Shown here: one piece after another, positions 49,966-62,500 of the stretch
Numbering within the stretch: position 1 is the stretch's first letter
Layout: each line of letters opens with the position of its first letter
Assembly: GCA_025765615.1 (NCBI GenBank)
Contig: JAIVFJ010000048.1
Span: 124,001 to 188,000, forward strand
DNA length: 64,000 nt
DNA from: Zopfochytrium polystomum
Lineage: Eukaryota > Chytridiomycota > Chytridiomycetes > Chytridiales > Chytridiaceae
Direction of reading: 5' to 3'
Position numbers and translations under genes: made by a program
Notes under the pieces: generated by a model
Databases searched by the model: none
What the model saw: only the letters and a program-made list of their open reading frames with translations
What the model was told of the DNA's origin: nothing

Positions 49966-50103
49966 AGTCTTTCTGAGTGGAAAACTAATTTTTTGTTGCC
50001 TTTCTCGTCATTCGCAGTGTCTGCCACCCACCAAACTAGTCGTGCAACACCACCCTTTCCGCATATCGCAGTCGTAATCGGCATAACCCTCCATCGTGGA
50101 CCC

Positions 50104-52288
50104 ATGCGATCGTCCTCCGCACCGTCCACTCCACAGACTCTACGGTTGCATGGATGCGATGTCCATCAATCGACCTCAAGCTGCTTCGTCCGGCACGTAC
50201 TCACCGCCCTAGTCGCACTGTTGGCAGTCACACCCTTGCTGGCGCATATTCAGCCATCGCACCTTGCGAACGCAGAAAAACCGCTGAGCAACATTCGAAA
50301 AAGTGCCGATCAAAGCTCTCCCGTTAAGCTGGGCTTGACTGAGTTCGTTCTCGTTAGTGGAAATGGAGCGGCAGATGACCGGGACATACCACCGAAGGAG
50401 ACCTTCGAGGACGATGCCGTTGGCGGGGAACGTCCGTCCCATTTTTCCATTGTGGAGGAGAGCAGAACCGTTCTCGAAGAAGAGGAGGATTTGTCGTTTG
50501 CTGTGGAAGTTATAAGCCGGCTCAACACCCAGCACAGACGGGCGTTGCATGACGCCGAATACGGCGATGACGATTACGATGACGATGAGGAGGTGGACAC
50601 CTTCGATGACGATGATGTGGCCCTCGACGATGACGAATTGGAAGAAGATGATGATATTGCCCAGGAGCTTTGGTGGGAAACGTTATACGACGAAGAGCTG
50701 GACGACGACGATGCATTAGATTGGGAAGAGGCTGTGCTTAGCCACTCTGTGGCGAGGGCTGTTTTAGACTCCACGCTCGATGAGGAAGAAGTAGATGAAG
50801 ACGATGACGGGGATGACGATGACTTTGAAGGCGATGAGGATGAAGACGATGACCGCCTGCACAACAGCAGTATTGAAGCGTTTCCAGACGCAGGCAGAGT
50901 TGTTGGAGCTGACGACGCGTCTTACATTGCTGGAGCTGTTTCTGGGGTGGACGAAAGCGAAGAGAGACGGTCAGCGCTTGCCGGTGCAGAATCTGCGTTC
51001 GATCCCGAAAGCATTGCAGCCGATTTCATATTTTTTGTCGAATCTCTGACATCGTTCCAAAACGACTCTTACTCCTCGGAGCCCGACTTGATTGATGGAA
51101 CCACTCCTGAAAACTACAGAAAGATACCCGATCCCCGTAAGTAATGATTTCAACAGTTGTTCTTCCAGGCGGTCGCTCTCCTTGTCTCACCCTTCATCTC
51201 AGAGGCCGAAAGGCTGACACCATTTTCTATCATAATGAGCATATACCTGTTCTGCTCTGGGTTTATGATATTGTTTTTCGGTCACCGTCTTTTTAAACCG
51301 GTGCTGTTTGTTTCTGGTGGGTGCACGTCAACATCGAAGGTGTTTCCAGCTGCATTGCTGACTCCTCTCTAGGCTTCAACCTAATTGGTGGGTTGTGATT
51401 CCTATTTTAACCAACGTCCTGAACGGTCTATCTCTGTCAGCTTTGATAGTCCTCTACATCATCCATGCAGGTAAATGGTATAGGAGCTGTGGTCGTCCGA
51501 GGAGTTAAAGTTTTTCTTCGGCTCCTCAGTTTCGAATCGAACCGGAAGTTACTACAATGAGTCGATTTACTTTGTTAGCGCATTTGTGGCCGGTAACCAA
51601 ACCCTCTAACCGTTTTCTCCATTCCCTCACCGAGGGATTAAATCCTTGATATTCAATTGACCACAATCACCGCTTCGTTCAAGGTTTCATGGGCGGTCTC
51701 CTCCTGACTTGTATATGGCGAGCCGGCGTCTTTGCTGTCGGCTCTCTTCTCGGCTACACCGTCTCCACCCTCCTCCTTTCATTTCTTCCTACCACAGCTG
51801 TCAATCCGATTGCCCGCTCCCTTCTCATTTTGGCCACAACTATCGCCCTTGGCGTCGCAATCTGCTTTTGGGAACGCCACCTTCTCGTCGCCGCCACCGC
51901 GGTCCCAGGTGCCCTCTACGTCTCTTGCGCAATCGACCTGTATACGCGCTGCGGCCTGCTCGATGCGCAGGAGGCATACATCGCTGCAAGGGATCCGCCG
52001 GTTAGTGTCAGCACTGGAGCTGTCGGGTCGCGGGGCCGGTTCGTGGCGCTTGTCAGTGCTTGCGTGATACTTGCTGCTGTCGGCGCGGTGGTCCAGGCGC
52101 TATTGCTCAGGGCTGGTCAGAGCAACATGATGCGCGAGCCGACGGCTTCCATCGTGGGGAAAGCGCTGGTGGAAGAGGAGATTGAGAAGACCGATGTCAG
52201 AAATGGCGGTGACGAGCGGGATGATAAAGATGGGATTTGGGCTGGTCGGGATAATTCAGAGGAGTTGTCCAAACTCCTAAGAAAGTGA
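50104..52288 (+). CDS. TMEM198/TM7SF3-like multi-pass membrane protein with acidic ectodomain
   Basis: Exons 50104-51136, 51203-51316, 51373-51387, 51441-51470, 51530-51592 and 51684-52288 join in phase to 619 residues. Near the N-terminus a hydrophobic segment (HVLTALVALLAVTPLLAHI) acts as signal peptide or anchor. Residues of about 135-270 are very rich in Asp/Glu, with runs such as DDDYDDDEEVDTFDDDD. A TMEM198-type domain follows, with IYLFCSGFMILFFGHRLFKP, SIYFVSAFVAGFMGGLLLTC, LGYTVSTLLLSFLP, SLLILATTIALGVAICFWER and a last helix near VALVSACVILAAVGAVV. The repeated GxxxG-like glycine faces are typical. Exons 3 and 4 are 15 and 30 bp. The role of this family in fungi is unknown to me; lumenal Ca2+ binding by the acidic part is a guess. 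Confidence 0.8.
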
Positions 52289-53497
52289 TGGCAGAGACCT
52301 GGAGGGAAGTAAATAGCCCCATGTACAGTAGATTGTGTGCTTTTTGCTGAAAAATTAGACATTCTGTTTTCAGCGAAACACTGGTCATATCAGCAAAAGA
52401 ACTTGGCAATGGCGCTGGGCCACCATACGCCAATTTGATCTGTCGCTGGTCTTTGGGGAAAAGTTGGGGGAAATCTGGCGGGGAAGGCTTGAGCGACAAA
52501 ATTCAATTTGGGACAGCGCGCAGAAACCTTGGCAGAAAATTCGTCAGCGATAGCTTTTTCTGGCTAACCCTTTGAGGGTCAGTGCACAGTTGGCACAATG
52601 ACCCTCAAAGTTGTCACATACCTGACTTCTGTACCGATGCAACTTTTGTGATGAAACTAGCACCAGAACGTTCAGAATTGAAAGGGCTTTCTGTTGATAC
52701 CTTTCATTTCCTTGTACCCAACCTGGGCAAATAGCAATTGCAACAAAACAGTAGTTGTGCTTGCGGCGGCACCCTTTTCTTGTATTAGCAACCTGACGTA
52801 AAAACAGCACTAAAGTCTTTCAGAATCCGCATCCTATTGTGTTCCCCTGTTAGACAGATGAGTAGTGGCCTAGGAGTAGGTTGAAGCGCCCCTAGACAAC
52901 AGCCCAATAAAGTTACTTTTGGCCTATTATTTGCTTTCCTTAACTCTAGCGCCCAGACCCCAGGGTCAAACAAGAGAACAGAATTCCACGTAGATTTGCA
53001 TCCTCCAATCTGACTTAATTCAAGGGCAAATCCACATGGATTTTCGCAGTGGAATCTCGCCAATGTTTTCATTTTTGAAACGCCCTTACGTCCCTGTTGG
53101 GTGATCAAACGAAAATCAATCAAAAACGATAATTAGGTCTGTTGCCAAGCCTGACAAATTGGTTTGAAAGTCAAATCAAACGACTTCATTAACTCGAGTT
53201 TTATGTAATATGAAAAGGACAAAATTTAATTACTGAGGGTGTCGAATTCACCCAAAATGCCCGAATACTTTATGGGGTTTCACTTAAAAATTGATCAAAT
53301 CAGGTTCTCAAATGCAGACCCCTAAGTTGCAATTTGTCGCCAGCCAGAGGTGTTGATTGGCCAGTTGTTTTTTTTCAATAAAACAGAGAAAAATTTGTTC
53401 CACCAGACAATTCCTTGTCTATTCAAGATCTGACGATTTGCCTAATTTGTTGTGCCCACATTTGCATCAGCACATCCTCCCCAGTCACAACAAGTCA
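52289..53497. other. Non-coding DNA between the TMEM198-like gene and the transposase relic
   Basis: 1209 bp, AT-rich, without a supported gene. It includes the hairpin at 52570-52610. It probably holds the 3' flank of the mobile element, but no terminal repeat was identified. Confidence 0.5.
52570..52610. repeat. 12-bp inverted repeat (hairpin)
   Basis: CTTTGAGGGTCA at 52570-52581 is perfectly inverted as TGACCCTCAAAG at 52599-52610, with a 17-base loop. It could be a terminator-like hairpin or part of a transposon end. Confidence 0.85.
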
Positions 53498-56400
53498 TCA
53501 TTGCCTGTTACTTTCATCTGGAGTGTCAGTTGCTTCTTGGACTGGAACAAGTACAAGCTGCATTGCATTTGCCTTTGTCTTGCACAAGGTTCGAGGGGTT
53601 GGGGTTGGCATCACAGAGGGATCAATTTGCATGGATCTCTGCTTTTGCTTGAGCTTCTGGCGGCTATCCTCCAAATCTCCGAAGGATCGTTCCAAGAGAA
53701 AAGCTTCTTCTCTGTGGTTCTATCAATGTAAGTTGAACCATTTGCTGATTTTGTGAGTGAGAAGCCACACTTGGAATCTGAGGTATTTATGAATTTTTCA
53801 ACAACAAGAGAAGATCGGACTGTGCTCATCATTTCAGTGGCCGTTGATTGATCATTGCTTTACCATTTTGATGAGCTGAATTACAACACATTCCTGTCAT
53901 TTTTGCTTTACCTTCCAAGGCCACCACTGCGATTTTTCTCTCGAATAATTTGAAATCTCTCCTCAACAGGATTTGAACTCAAGGCACGAGTATTGAGAAC
54001 TGGACAGGGAGGTCTTCCTTCAGAGAGAGCCTGCTGAAGATGCAATTTGTTGCGTGCAATGTTTTCCAGGTATGCTATCTGGGCAATCAGAGCAGCTGCA
54101 TTCATGATGACACCCCAAACAACTTCGCTGTTCAGCCCTTTAAAGTGTGATTTCGTGGCTAAATGCACCTGGACTAGTTCTTCTCCAATAGACCTGCGAA
54201 AAAACTGAAGAATTGATTGACAGGTGGACATTCGCTGATGGTTTGAAAGCCCTCATCTGTCAAAAGCTTCAAAAAATTTCCAACCATAGAAGAAAAGTCA
54301 GCCTCCTGCTCATATCCAAGGGACCGGAGTATAGCAAGAACAGCTGGGCTCCAGAACAAGGTCCCTTGCTCAACATCCATTGCATCACGCTTCCACCATG
54401 ACTCAGGAAGTACTGAACTGTTTGCTTTGGTTACTTCTCTCCAAGCCTGTGGATTCAGGCCTGCAAAGCCACCTCCATCCAAAAATCTCTGCACAAGACA
54501 TTTGCAAATTGAATGTGGGATATCCTCAAAGAATGCCAGAAGATGAAATCCGCTTGGATCAAATTGATTCTTCGCAGGTATATGAAGGTCTTCTCGAAGA
54601 TCTTGTCCAGGGAGATCTTGCAGAAGTCCACCTTCAGCTCAATCACTAACGATGCATTGACTCTGTTGGAGAAATCTTCGGATTTCAGTCTTCTGTGGAG
54701 TTGCTTGTAGTCCACAAGATGCCAAATCCGGCAGAGGTTGGCATGCAGAGATTCCAACTGAACGCCTGTCCCATCCAATTCCTCGCCTATTTCCTTGAAT
54801 GCTTCCTGCCTTTCTTTCTCATAGTGATATCTTTGACTTACAGCAGCTGCCTGCCGGTGAATAGCAATTTTTTTTCTTGCCAAATCCGCTGATTCTCCAC
54901 TGATAGCAACAACCCTGGACAGTTTTTCGTTTTCAGCCCTCTGCAGCAAAGCTATTGTTCCTTCCAACTCTTTTTGCTGCTTCAGAAGAGTTCGATGGGT
55001 TCTGCTTGCTTCAGTTGCAGCCTTCTTTGCTGCAGTCTTTTTTCCATAAACTGCCAATTCCACTTCCTTCAAACATTTTTTAACAAGCAGAGAAGATTCT
55101 TTCACATCGCTCTTGCACTGACAACTTTTAGATACTGCAGCTTGAAGGGCTTGCCTTGCATCAGTAATAGCACCAAAGACAGCATGACGGTGAAGCTCAT
55201 TTGCCAGTTTGGTGTCACCAGAAAGCTCTTTGAAATATGGTGTTATCAACAAAGTCTCTAGTATTCCGGAATAATGTGATGAATCACTCCTACTACCAAT
55301 CTTTGAAAGATAGTGACCCATGGAAAGGGAATGCTTAAACTGCTCAGAAAGTGCCACTTTCGCAAGGACCCTTCCAGCAAATTCATTTGTTTCACTATGA
55401 GCTTCTTCTAATAAAGAGTCTAAGCCTGCAGAATTGAGAAGTGGCTTCAAATTGGGCTTCTTTATGAAGAATCCTCTCCATTCCTCTGGATATTCACTTG
55501 TAATTCTGCCTGGATGCCTCTTGGACAAGTTTGCGATTGGCACAGTACCACTACTCGTGCCAATCTGAGAGTCTGTGGGCCCAGTAACTTCATTCAGAAG
55601 ATCAACTTCCAATTCATCATCAACATCATCAACTTGAGGCATCCCAGCTATTTCTCCAAACATATCCGCATCGTTTTGATCAATGTTTGCAACAATCTCC
55701 AAAAATTGAGCCTTGGCCCGTTTTCGTCGCTCATTGGATATCTCATGGCTTTGGATTTCATAATCCCTCTTCCGCTTCAAAGATCCAAATTGGAGTAGTA
55801 AGTCTTTCTCCAGTTTGGACCTTATAGCAGGATGTGCAGGTCGGCGCCAGTCAGCGTGCTCAACAAGAAACCACCAGGAATTCATTAACATATACTGGCA
55901 CTGCTTAAGCAGACGTGCTTTTGAATGTATTCGCCCAGTTTGGCTCAAGATTGAGACATATTTTGCTTTTGCTGCTTGCACAACTTCAAGAAATGAAGTG
56001 TGAGAGTCAACATATGGCTCATGTGCAATTCCTGCAGATGCACCATCAGAAACCCACAATGCAACAGTCATCCCAGAAGCAGCAATATCTTTACTGACAG
56101 ATAAAAACAACTTCCTTGTATTTTCAAAGGTTGAAGACTTCAGCCAATGTATTGAATAAATGCTTGACTGTGAGTTTAAGTTGTCTGTCAAAACAACAGC
56201 TTGAATATAGGATGCTTGGTCCACCAAAGCAGATTCCACTTGCATGATTGTTTTTCCCAATGAAGAAAGAAGCCATATAAGGATATCTTTCTGTTACTGA
56301 CTCAAGATTGCTGGAGAGTTCCACCAAATATCATCATGCCCATTATCCCCATAGTTTGGCACACCTGTCTCCCTTTCAGCTTCTTCAAGGAAAGGTTCAT

Positions 56401-58078
56401 GGAAAGTTCAACTGAGGCACCAAGAATAACCAGCTTGGACAACTCCAAAAGCTTTCGAAGGTGGTGAATGCGATGAGCCCTGACATTCAGGGTTTTTGCC
56501 TGCCCAGGTGTTGCCTCAGCCACTGTGTTGGTCTTCCTTCGCACCAATAGAGACCTCTCCACATTTTGCCTAGTTTTTTGAAAATGCTTCTCTTCTTCAG
56601 CAAGTGCACCAATGAGCTGAGACTGCCGTTGAAGCAAACCAAACGTTGGCCAAGTGATGTAACAAATCCTAAAACATTCCTCCAGCTGGCATCCAGATCA
56701 AAACTATTATATGTCAAGTGCAGGTACCTCAAGTGAGACATCATTCCACGAAGAAGGCATTGCATACTCTGGGATGAAATGAGTACTCATTCTTAAAAAG
56801 TTCAGTCTAACCTACCTTTTCTTGTTGGCACAAATTGTCTTCTACAAACCATTTGTCGTTCCAGTAACATCTGCTGCACCATGAAATCTGCCTGTTCTTA
56901 GGCTGAAGGTGACAGGCACAGTCTTTCCAATTGTCATCTCATCAACAGCAGCAACCATGAAAATATGGCTTGGAGTTTCTGATTCCAATTTCTTTGCTGC
57001 GGCAACAATCATGGCAGTTCTCTCAGGGTCCGTTGGTTTAACTTTTGGCTCAGCAAGCTCACTGATTCGTTTCTGTATCGCCTGCAGTGATGGAACCATT
57101 AAATCACCCTCAAAATTCGAAGGACTGCATCTGGGCAATTCTGCATCTGATTTTCAGCATCCTGAAAAGCCTGAACGTCGAAGAGAATCAATAGTGTTCC
57201 TGCTGTCCCTGGACTCTGCAAAAACATAAATCCACTTTGCAAACTCCACTGGAGAGTACATCCTTGCTGCAGCTTGGCCTTCCACATTTTTGAGAGTGTG
57301 CATTTGCATTTGTGTGCAAACAAAGTTGTACTGAAATCTCTTAACATCCAAATGATCCATAGCCAAAGCTTTACATGAAAGAAGAACCAGATCTCGAACT
57401 CCAAGCTCCCTTATTTTAGGAAGAACAACAGAGCTATACTTGCTCAAAACTTCAGTGACAGATGGGTCATGCAAACCCCATTTCACAGCCTTTTGCCTCC
57501 AGGATTTCAAGCTTTCTTTTAGCCTCCCAACTTTCAATTGTCCTGAGCTGTACATCCCGCTCAAGTTCCTCCCTGCTTCGGTTTGCAAATGCAACAGATC
57601 TAACATAAGGTTTGATTCCAAACACAGAGGCAGCCACATCAGCTGAAGTGTGAACAAATGCTGCAAGTTCAATAGCAAGTCTTGTGACTTCTTCTCCACC
57701 AGAAAGCATGGCAGTCAGAAAGCTAGTTTTGCACTGGCCCAGAGAAGCTCACGAATACCAGCTTGGGTTGCAGCGTTAAAGGGTCCAACACGAACAGGTC
57801 CTGATGTACTGTACACAGATATAAGTTCCTTTGAATCCAACAGCCTGTCACATTTTCGAAAAGTTGGATCCTTCTTTGGAAGCATTCTGCACAACACATC
57901 TAGCTTGAAGAACTGCTTGCCTCTGAGGGCTTGGTTCATTCCATGCTTCATACTCAAGTTCGTCCAGCTCAAGCATGGGCAAGAGGGGCTGACCATCAAA
58001 CAACAGTGGTGAACCATCTCGGCTGCACACTTGATCTGGATCACATTCTTTCACATAATACTGAATTGCATTGGGCAT
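53498..58078 (-). pseudogene. Frameshifted transposase-like gene of a mobile element
   Basis: Long open stretches on the minus strand change frame repeatedly without plausible introns: from ATG 58078 (MPNAIQYYVKECDPDQVCSR), at about 57,900, 57,740, 57,500, 57,145 (in-frame TGA), 56,800 and 56,280. The longest piece, 54455-56260, encodes 601 residues. Three landmarks resemble an RNase H-fold transposase of the P-element/THAP9 sort: VAAVDEMTIG with RTGRFHGAADVTG (57,130-56,850), MTVALWVSDGASAGIAHE (about 56,030-56,090), and NPVEERFQIIREKNRSGG (about 53,920-53,975). They could be the D, D and E positions. Coiled-coil sequence lies between the second and third. The C-terminal fragment ends near 53498. 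This is inference from order and motif shape; KDZ or another DDE family is possible. No terminal inverted repeats or target duplication were found. Confidence 0.6.
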
Positions 58079-59541
58079 CTTGAGTCTTGTAAGTTAAACA
58101 AATTCATAAAGATTGTTGAAACAGTTCCCTCTAACATACTGTAACTGGACTTCAGCTGCTGCACTCAGGAATGTTGCAGAATTTAAAATCTGGGTGCATT
58201 CTTAGACGAAACAAAATAAAGTGAAAGGTATTCTAATGTAGCCACCAACCACTAATTGAGCGTCACATTGGGTTTGCACAAAGGGGCAGGCACTGAGATT
58301 AGATTGTCAATTGAAGTGCGAGAGTGAAAGCTCCCATATACTATGGTTGAGGCAGGCTGTGGGGCAGCGAGTGGTGGATGGCAGGCAGACAGCAGTTTCT
58401 TGTCGTCACAATCAGTGTATATTGCGCAGGGGCCGTCGCGCTTGCAGCCGTCTTCAAAAATAAAAAAGGTTGGACGGGACTGAAGACTGGGGCAGCACTG
58501 ATTGAGCAATGGATGATTGAGCAATGTGAGAGTGAGACAATCACCAACTTTCAAGCGATCAAGGGACAAGTGTCAGTAGGGGCAGGCGTGGGCAGACAGG
58601 TTGCAGTTGCAGATCACGCTGAAGCGGAGGCGGCGTCGCAGGAGGTTCAGGTCGGTGGCGCAGGGCACGATGGAAGGGCCGAGCCAAGTTAGAACCCAGT
58701 GTGGTAGGGCAAGGGTGGGCAGATGGGTCGTGGTTGCAGATCAGGCGCTGACACGGTGGCGCAGTGGTGAAGGAGGCAGTGGTGAAGGAGGCAGGTAGTG
58801 GTGTGGTCGGTGGCCAAGCATCTTGTCTTGTCTCGCTAGGCCGAGCCGCGGTGTGGTACCACTTTTTTGCTCGTTTTTTCAATGTTTCTACTTTTTTTGC
58901 ACTCCCACTAATTGGGTTGTCTTTTTCTCTCTGATTGCCGTCAAAAAAACGAGGGCTACTTGAGGGGTCTGTCTCAAATGCAATATTTCTAAAAACCAAA
59001 GCGGACTCAAATGGCTAGTGGAAAACACTCGAATGGTACCGGATTCGATTTGATTTTTCCGATCAAATTTAAATTTTCCATAAGTTCGACCTGATCCAGT
59101 GGTACTACTACATCGTTTCATTTTTTTGCTTTGCCACTCCATGAATCCTTTTCTCTTTTTTTTTGGATTAGAAGGGTTTAAAAGGGTGCGAACAGGATTG
59201 GCAAACTGCTGGTACTAAAGGAACTGCCACTCCACAAATGGTATTCTCTCTGAAAGAAATAAACTACAAAAGGAACGAATTTGTTCGGTAAGGTTTGAAA
59301 CAAGAAAACCAAATGGGGAATAACACAGAGCAGTAGAAGCTTATAGCTTTTCTTTTCACCCAGGGGTGCTGCGGAGGCTGGGATGAAAGCGGCAAACACA
59401 GAAAACAGAGCAAGATGGACTGCTGGAATTATCACACTTCAGTTGCAGAGCCGTTCCTCAAGACTGAATCCGATTCGCCTAAATATGGGAGGAGAGGGGA
59501 ACGGTCAATGATATGGAGACGACAATTTTAAGAACAGGATA
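58079..59541. other. Non-coding region between the transposase relic and the LOV-PAS gene
   Basis: 1463 bp. A GTGGTGAAGGAGGCAG direct duplication sits at about 58,757-58,794. Open frames here (e.g. 58559-58999 minus) have proline-rich or random composition. A fragment reading EERLCN-stop on the minus strand near 59,450 was considered as a GATA remnant and set aside. Confidence 0.45.
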
Positions 59542-62500
59542 TCACAGTTGAGCAAGCCAAACCTTGAGGCGTTGGATCTCGTCAAGAATCTTTCGGTTGC
59601 TGAGGCGCAGTTGATTCAGTTCGAATTGCATGCTGGTCGGTTTTGCGAGGACCTCGTCTAAACGCCCGCCCGATCCACTAAAGCCGGAACGTTCTTCGGC
59701 ATCCGCCGTGCTAGAGCTGAATTCTCCACCGTGCACGTGCAAAGAAGGCCTACGTTCTTCCGAAGCCGTCGTCATAAACGAGGACATGTCCGAGGAAGAT
59801 GCTCTCGGTCCAGCGAAAGGTCCAGACGGAAGCCCACCAGCCAATGGGTCAACAGAGGGGCCTACCGGCCCGTCTGTCGACGGCAGTGGCAACGACAGGC
59901 CCATGCCCATAGGCGGTGGAATGTTCCGCAAAGCGGCCGTTCGCGGGTCGACTGAGACACGCACAAACAAGAAGCGGGAAGGCTGGGATGGTGTGGCAGT
60001 TTGTACTACTGCCGTGTCCAAGGGATGCGAGGTTGACGGGCCAGCGGAAGGCCCCAGTTCATCTGTTGGTGAAACCTGCGGCGAAGAAAAAGTTGGGTGA
60101 TCTGCTGTCGGAGTGGTTGAACTGAAAAACGATAGGGACGGCGTGGAGTCCTTCAGGGGTGACGGAATCAATGGAGCTGTAGAACGGTGTTGAGCGAGGC
60201 GTGGAGACATTGGCTGGAGAAATGCAGGGTTTGATCGACGTGGAGAACTTGACGGGGCTGTGTGGAGGCGCTTGTGGAGCCTTCCCCGCGCGTGCGGTGC
60301 AGCGAAGAATGGCTCTTGTGATTGAGGCTGATTAAGTAAAAATGAAGCAGGATTATCCAGAGTTTGACGATGCTCAGGACCCGACGTTGCGGGACGCGTG
60401 CTCGTGTCAAGAGATAGACCAAGCACGCCAGAAGATGCTGGATCGCCAATTGGATTTGTAGAAACGGCAGATTGCGGATTATGTATACTGCTGGTAGATG
60501 CATTTCGCGTTGGGTGTGAAGAATACAATGGGGTGCAAGGGGTCATCACAACCACTGCCGGTATTGGCGCTCCTGAAGACAGTATTGTTACGTTCAAGAG
60601 GGAGTCCCTGTGGTCGAGCTCGTATCCTCTAGAGCCATACGAAGGATATGCATGTGTCTCCTCCAAAACATCGATAAAGCGGCCGGCAACGCGCTTCTGA
60701 TCTGGCTCGTACAAGAAGTCAAGAAGCGACATTGCGTACATCGCTGATGGTTGAAGTCCAAAAATTGGAGAGGAATTCGGCGAGACGAACAAGATAAACC
60801 CCTCGCGCGTTACTTTTGCCCACAGGTCCGCAGGTAACGCACTGGTGCCAGTGCCCGAACGTCCCGCCATGTCAGCCTGGTGGGTCTTGAACACATCGTC
60901 CAGACCAAGAGTTGCGACACTTGACCCCATCACCTCCAGAGAACCGAAATAGTCGAAAGGCCGGTAAAATGGAGTCAATGATTCAACGAATGGCCTCAAT
61001 GAAACGGAGCCGACAAGGCGACGGCGGCCGGAAAGGATATAGCACTTCGTCTTTTTTGTGTTATTCATTTCATACCGACGACCGTTGATCTCGATCCACG
61101 TATATCCAGAGTCCTTCCGTTTAAAGCGAAACATTGCGGATACCTCCTCTCCCAACTTGCTTGTCTTCAGCTCCCTCATCATGGAAACAAAGTCACCAGG
61201 ATGGCTGAAGTTAGATATGTTCTTTCCTACAAGCTCGCTCGCTTCATATTCTAGCAAGTCGACAGCAGCAGTTGGCGAGGCATACAGAATAATTCCGCGG
61301 GACGACAATATGTGGATAAGGTCTGGAGAGTTCTCGACGATGTTGTGGTTGGAGAACACAGGCTCTGCTGGCCTATGGACACTCGGATTCGCGGACGGTG
61401 CGGTAGTAATGGGAGCAGCGTGCGAATCCTGAGTGCGAGCAGAACCTCCCACAAGCAATTCGCCCACTTCACTGTGAAGACCACTGCCGCTAGAAGACCG
61501 TTCGCGGCGCCGCTTTAGCGACTGATGGGACGCAGACTGATAATTCACAGTGGTAATCCCCGTTTTAATAACGATACTTCCCTCCAGCTCCGCGACAAAC
61601 CGACCGTCTGTTCCACTGATGAACATACACCAAAAAGACATTAAAAGACAGGGCAAACCTTCTTTTCGTTTGAACACGACGTTCTGGCGACCAATTAAAA
61701 CGTCCTCTTGGAATCCCACGAAGTAGTCAGCTTGAAGGCCATCATTAGTTCTAACAGGAATGATGGTTATTAAGTTCATGAACGGAGAAGCTGGCAGACA
61801 GAACACATAGTTAGGGTCTGAGCACAGTATGAAACGGAACAACAAGGCAGCTCTCACCGTCCTTCTTGTAGTTGACGTTGTAGAACTGGCATTCTTCACC
61901 GACCGTGAGGCAGTGTTTCATCATGTGTGCCACATCATTGTCGGAGTACTCGCGAAAACGACCTCGCACAACAGGGTTTGGCGGAGGTGCTGCAGAGAGT
62001 GAGTGCAAAAGAGGTTGTAAGTCTTAAGGTGGGATGAAAATCAAAGCAGACGAGGGGACGATGCCTTGGAGAAATCGGCAGTTAAGGCCAATAACTTCTT
62101 TCTTGGCGTATCCTGTAAGTTTCTCGAACGAGTCGGAAACGTAAATAATGCGCAGATCGTCGTCCGCAGACGATCTCTCCGAGACAAGAAAACTGGACGA
62201 GAGGTCGATTGGGCCGAGGTGAAACAGGGGATTTGGACGGTTTTGCACGGCTGCGAGGATCCGGATGATGTCAAAGGCGCCTTTACTAGCTGTAGTAGTG
62301 GTTGCAGGGGCGGCGGGCGGACCGACAGATTGCTGCTGGCTCGACTGTGAGGGAAGCAACGGAAGGGAGGACGATGGAGCGAACGACGCCGATGCGAATG
62401 CTGCTGACGGTGCAGATGAACCTGAGGCTGATGCGGCGGGGTTGGTCGAGGCCATCGCCATCAGGGAGGCGGAAGAGGAGGACGACGGATGCGTTTGTGG

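Larger units (their letters stand above)
48809..50103. other. Repeat-rich region between importin-5 and the TMEM198-like gene
   Basis: 1295 bp between two genes pointing apart. It holds a (GAAA)n tract, a poly-A run, and the degenerate tandem array at 49,265-49,965. The promoters of both genes must lie in the flanks, 48,809-48,940 and about 49,970-50,103. Confidence 0.55.

Noticed and set aside
53357..53756. Plus-strand ORFs of about 110-125 residues
   Set aside because: Antisense to the 3' end of the transposase-like relic; no motif.
59430..59465. Minus-strand EERLCN-stop as a relic of a GATA zinc finger after the LOV-PAS gene
   Set aside because: Only three residues match the finger (LCN), no CxxC or TPxWR precedes them, and a stop follows at once.
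61628..61670. Small intron in the third exon of the LOV-PAS gene
   Set aside because: The GT and AG are present but removal of 43 bases breaks the frame that continues into the following sequence.
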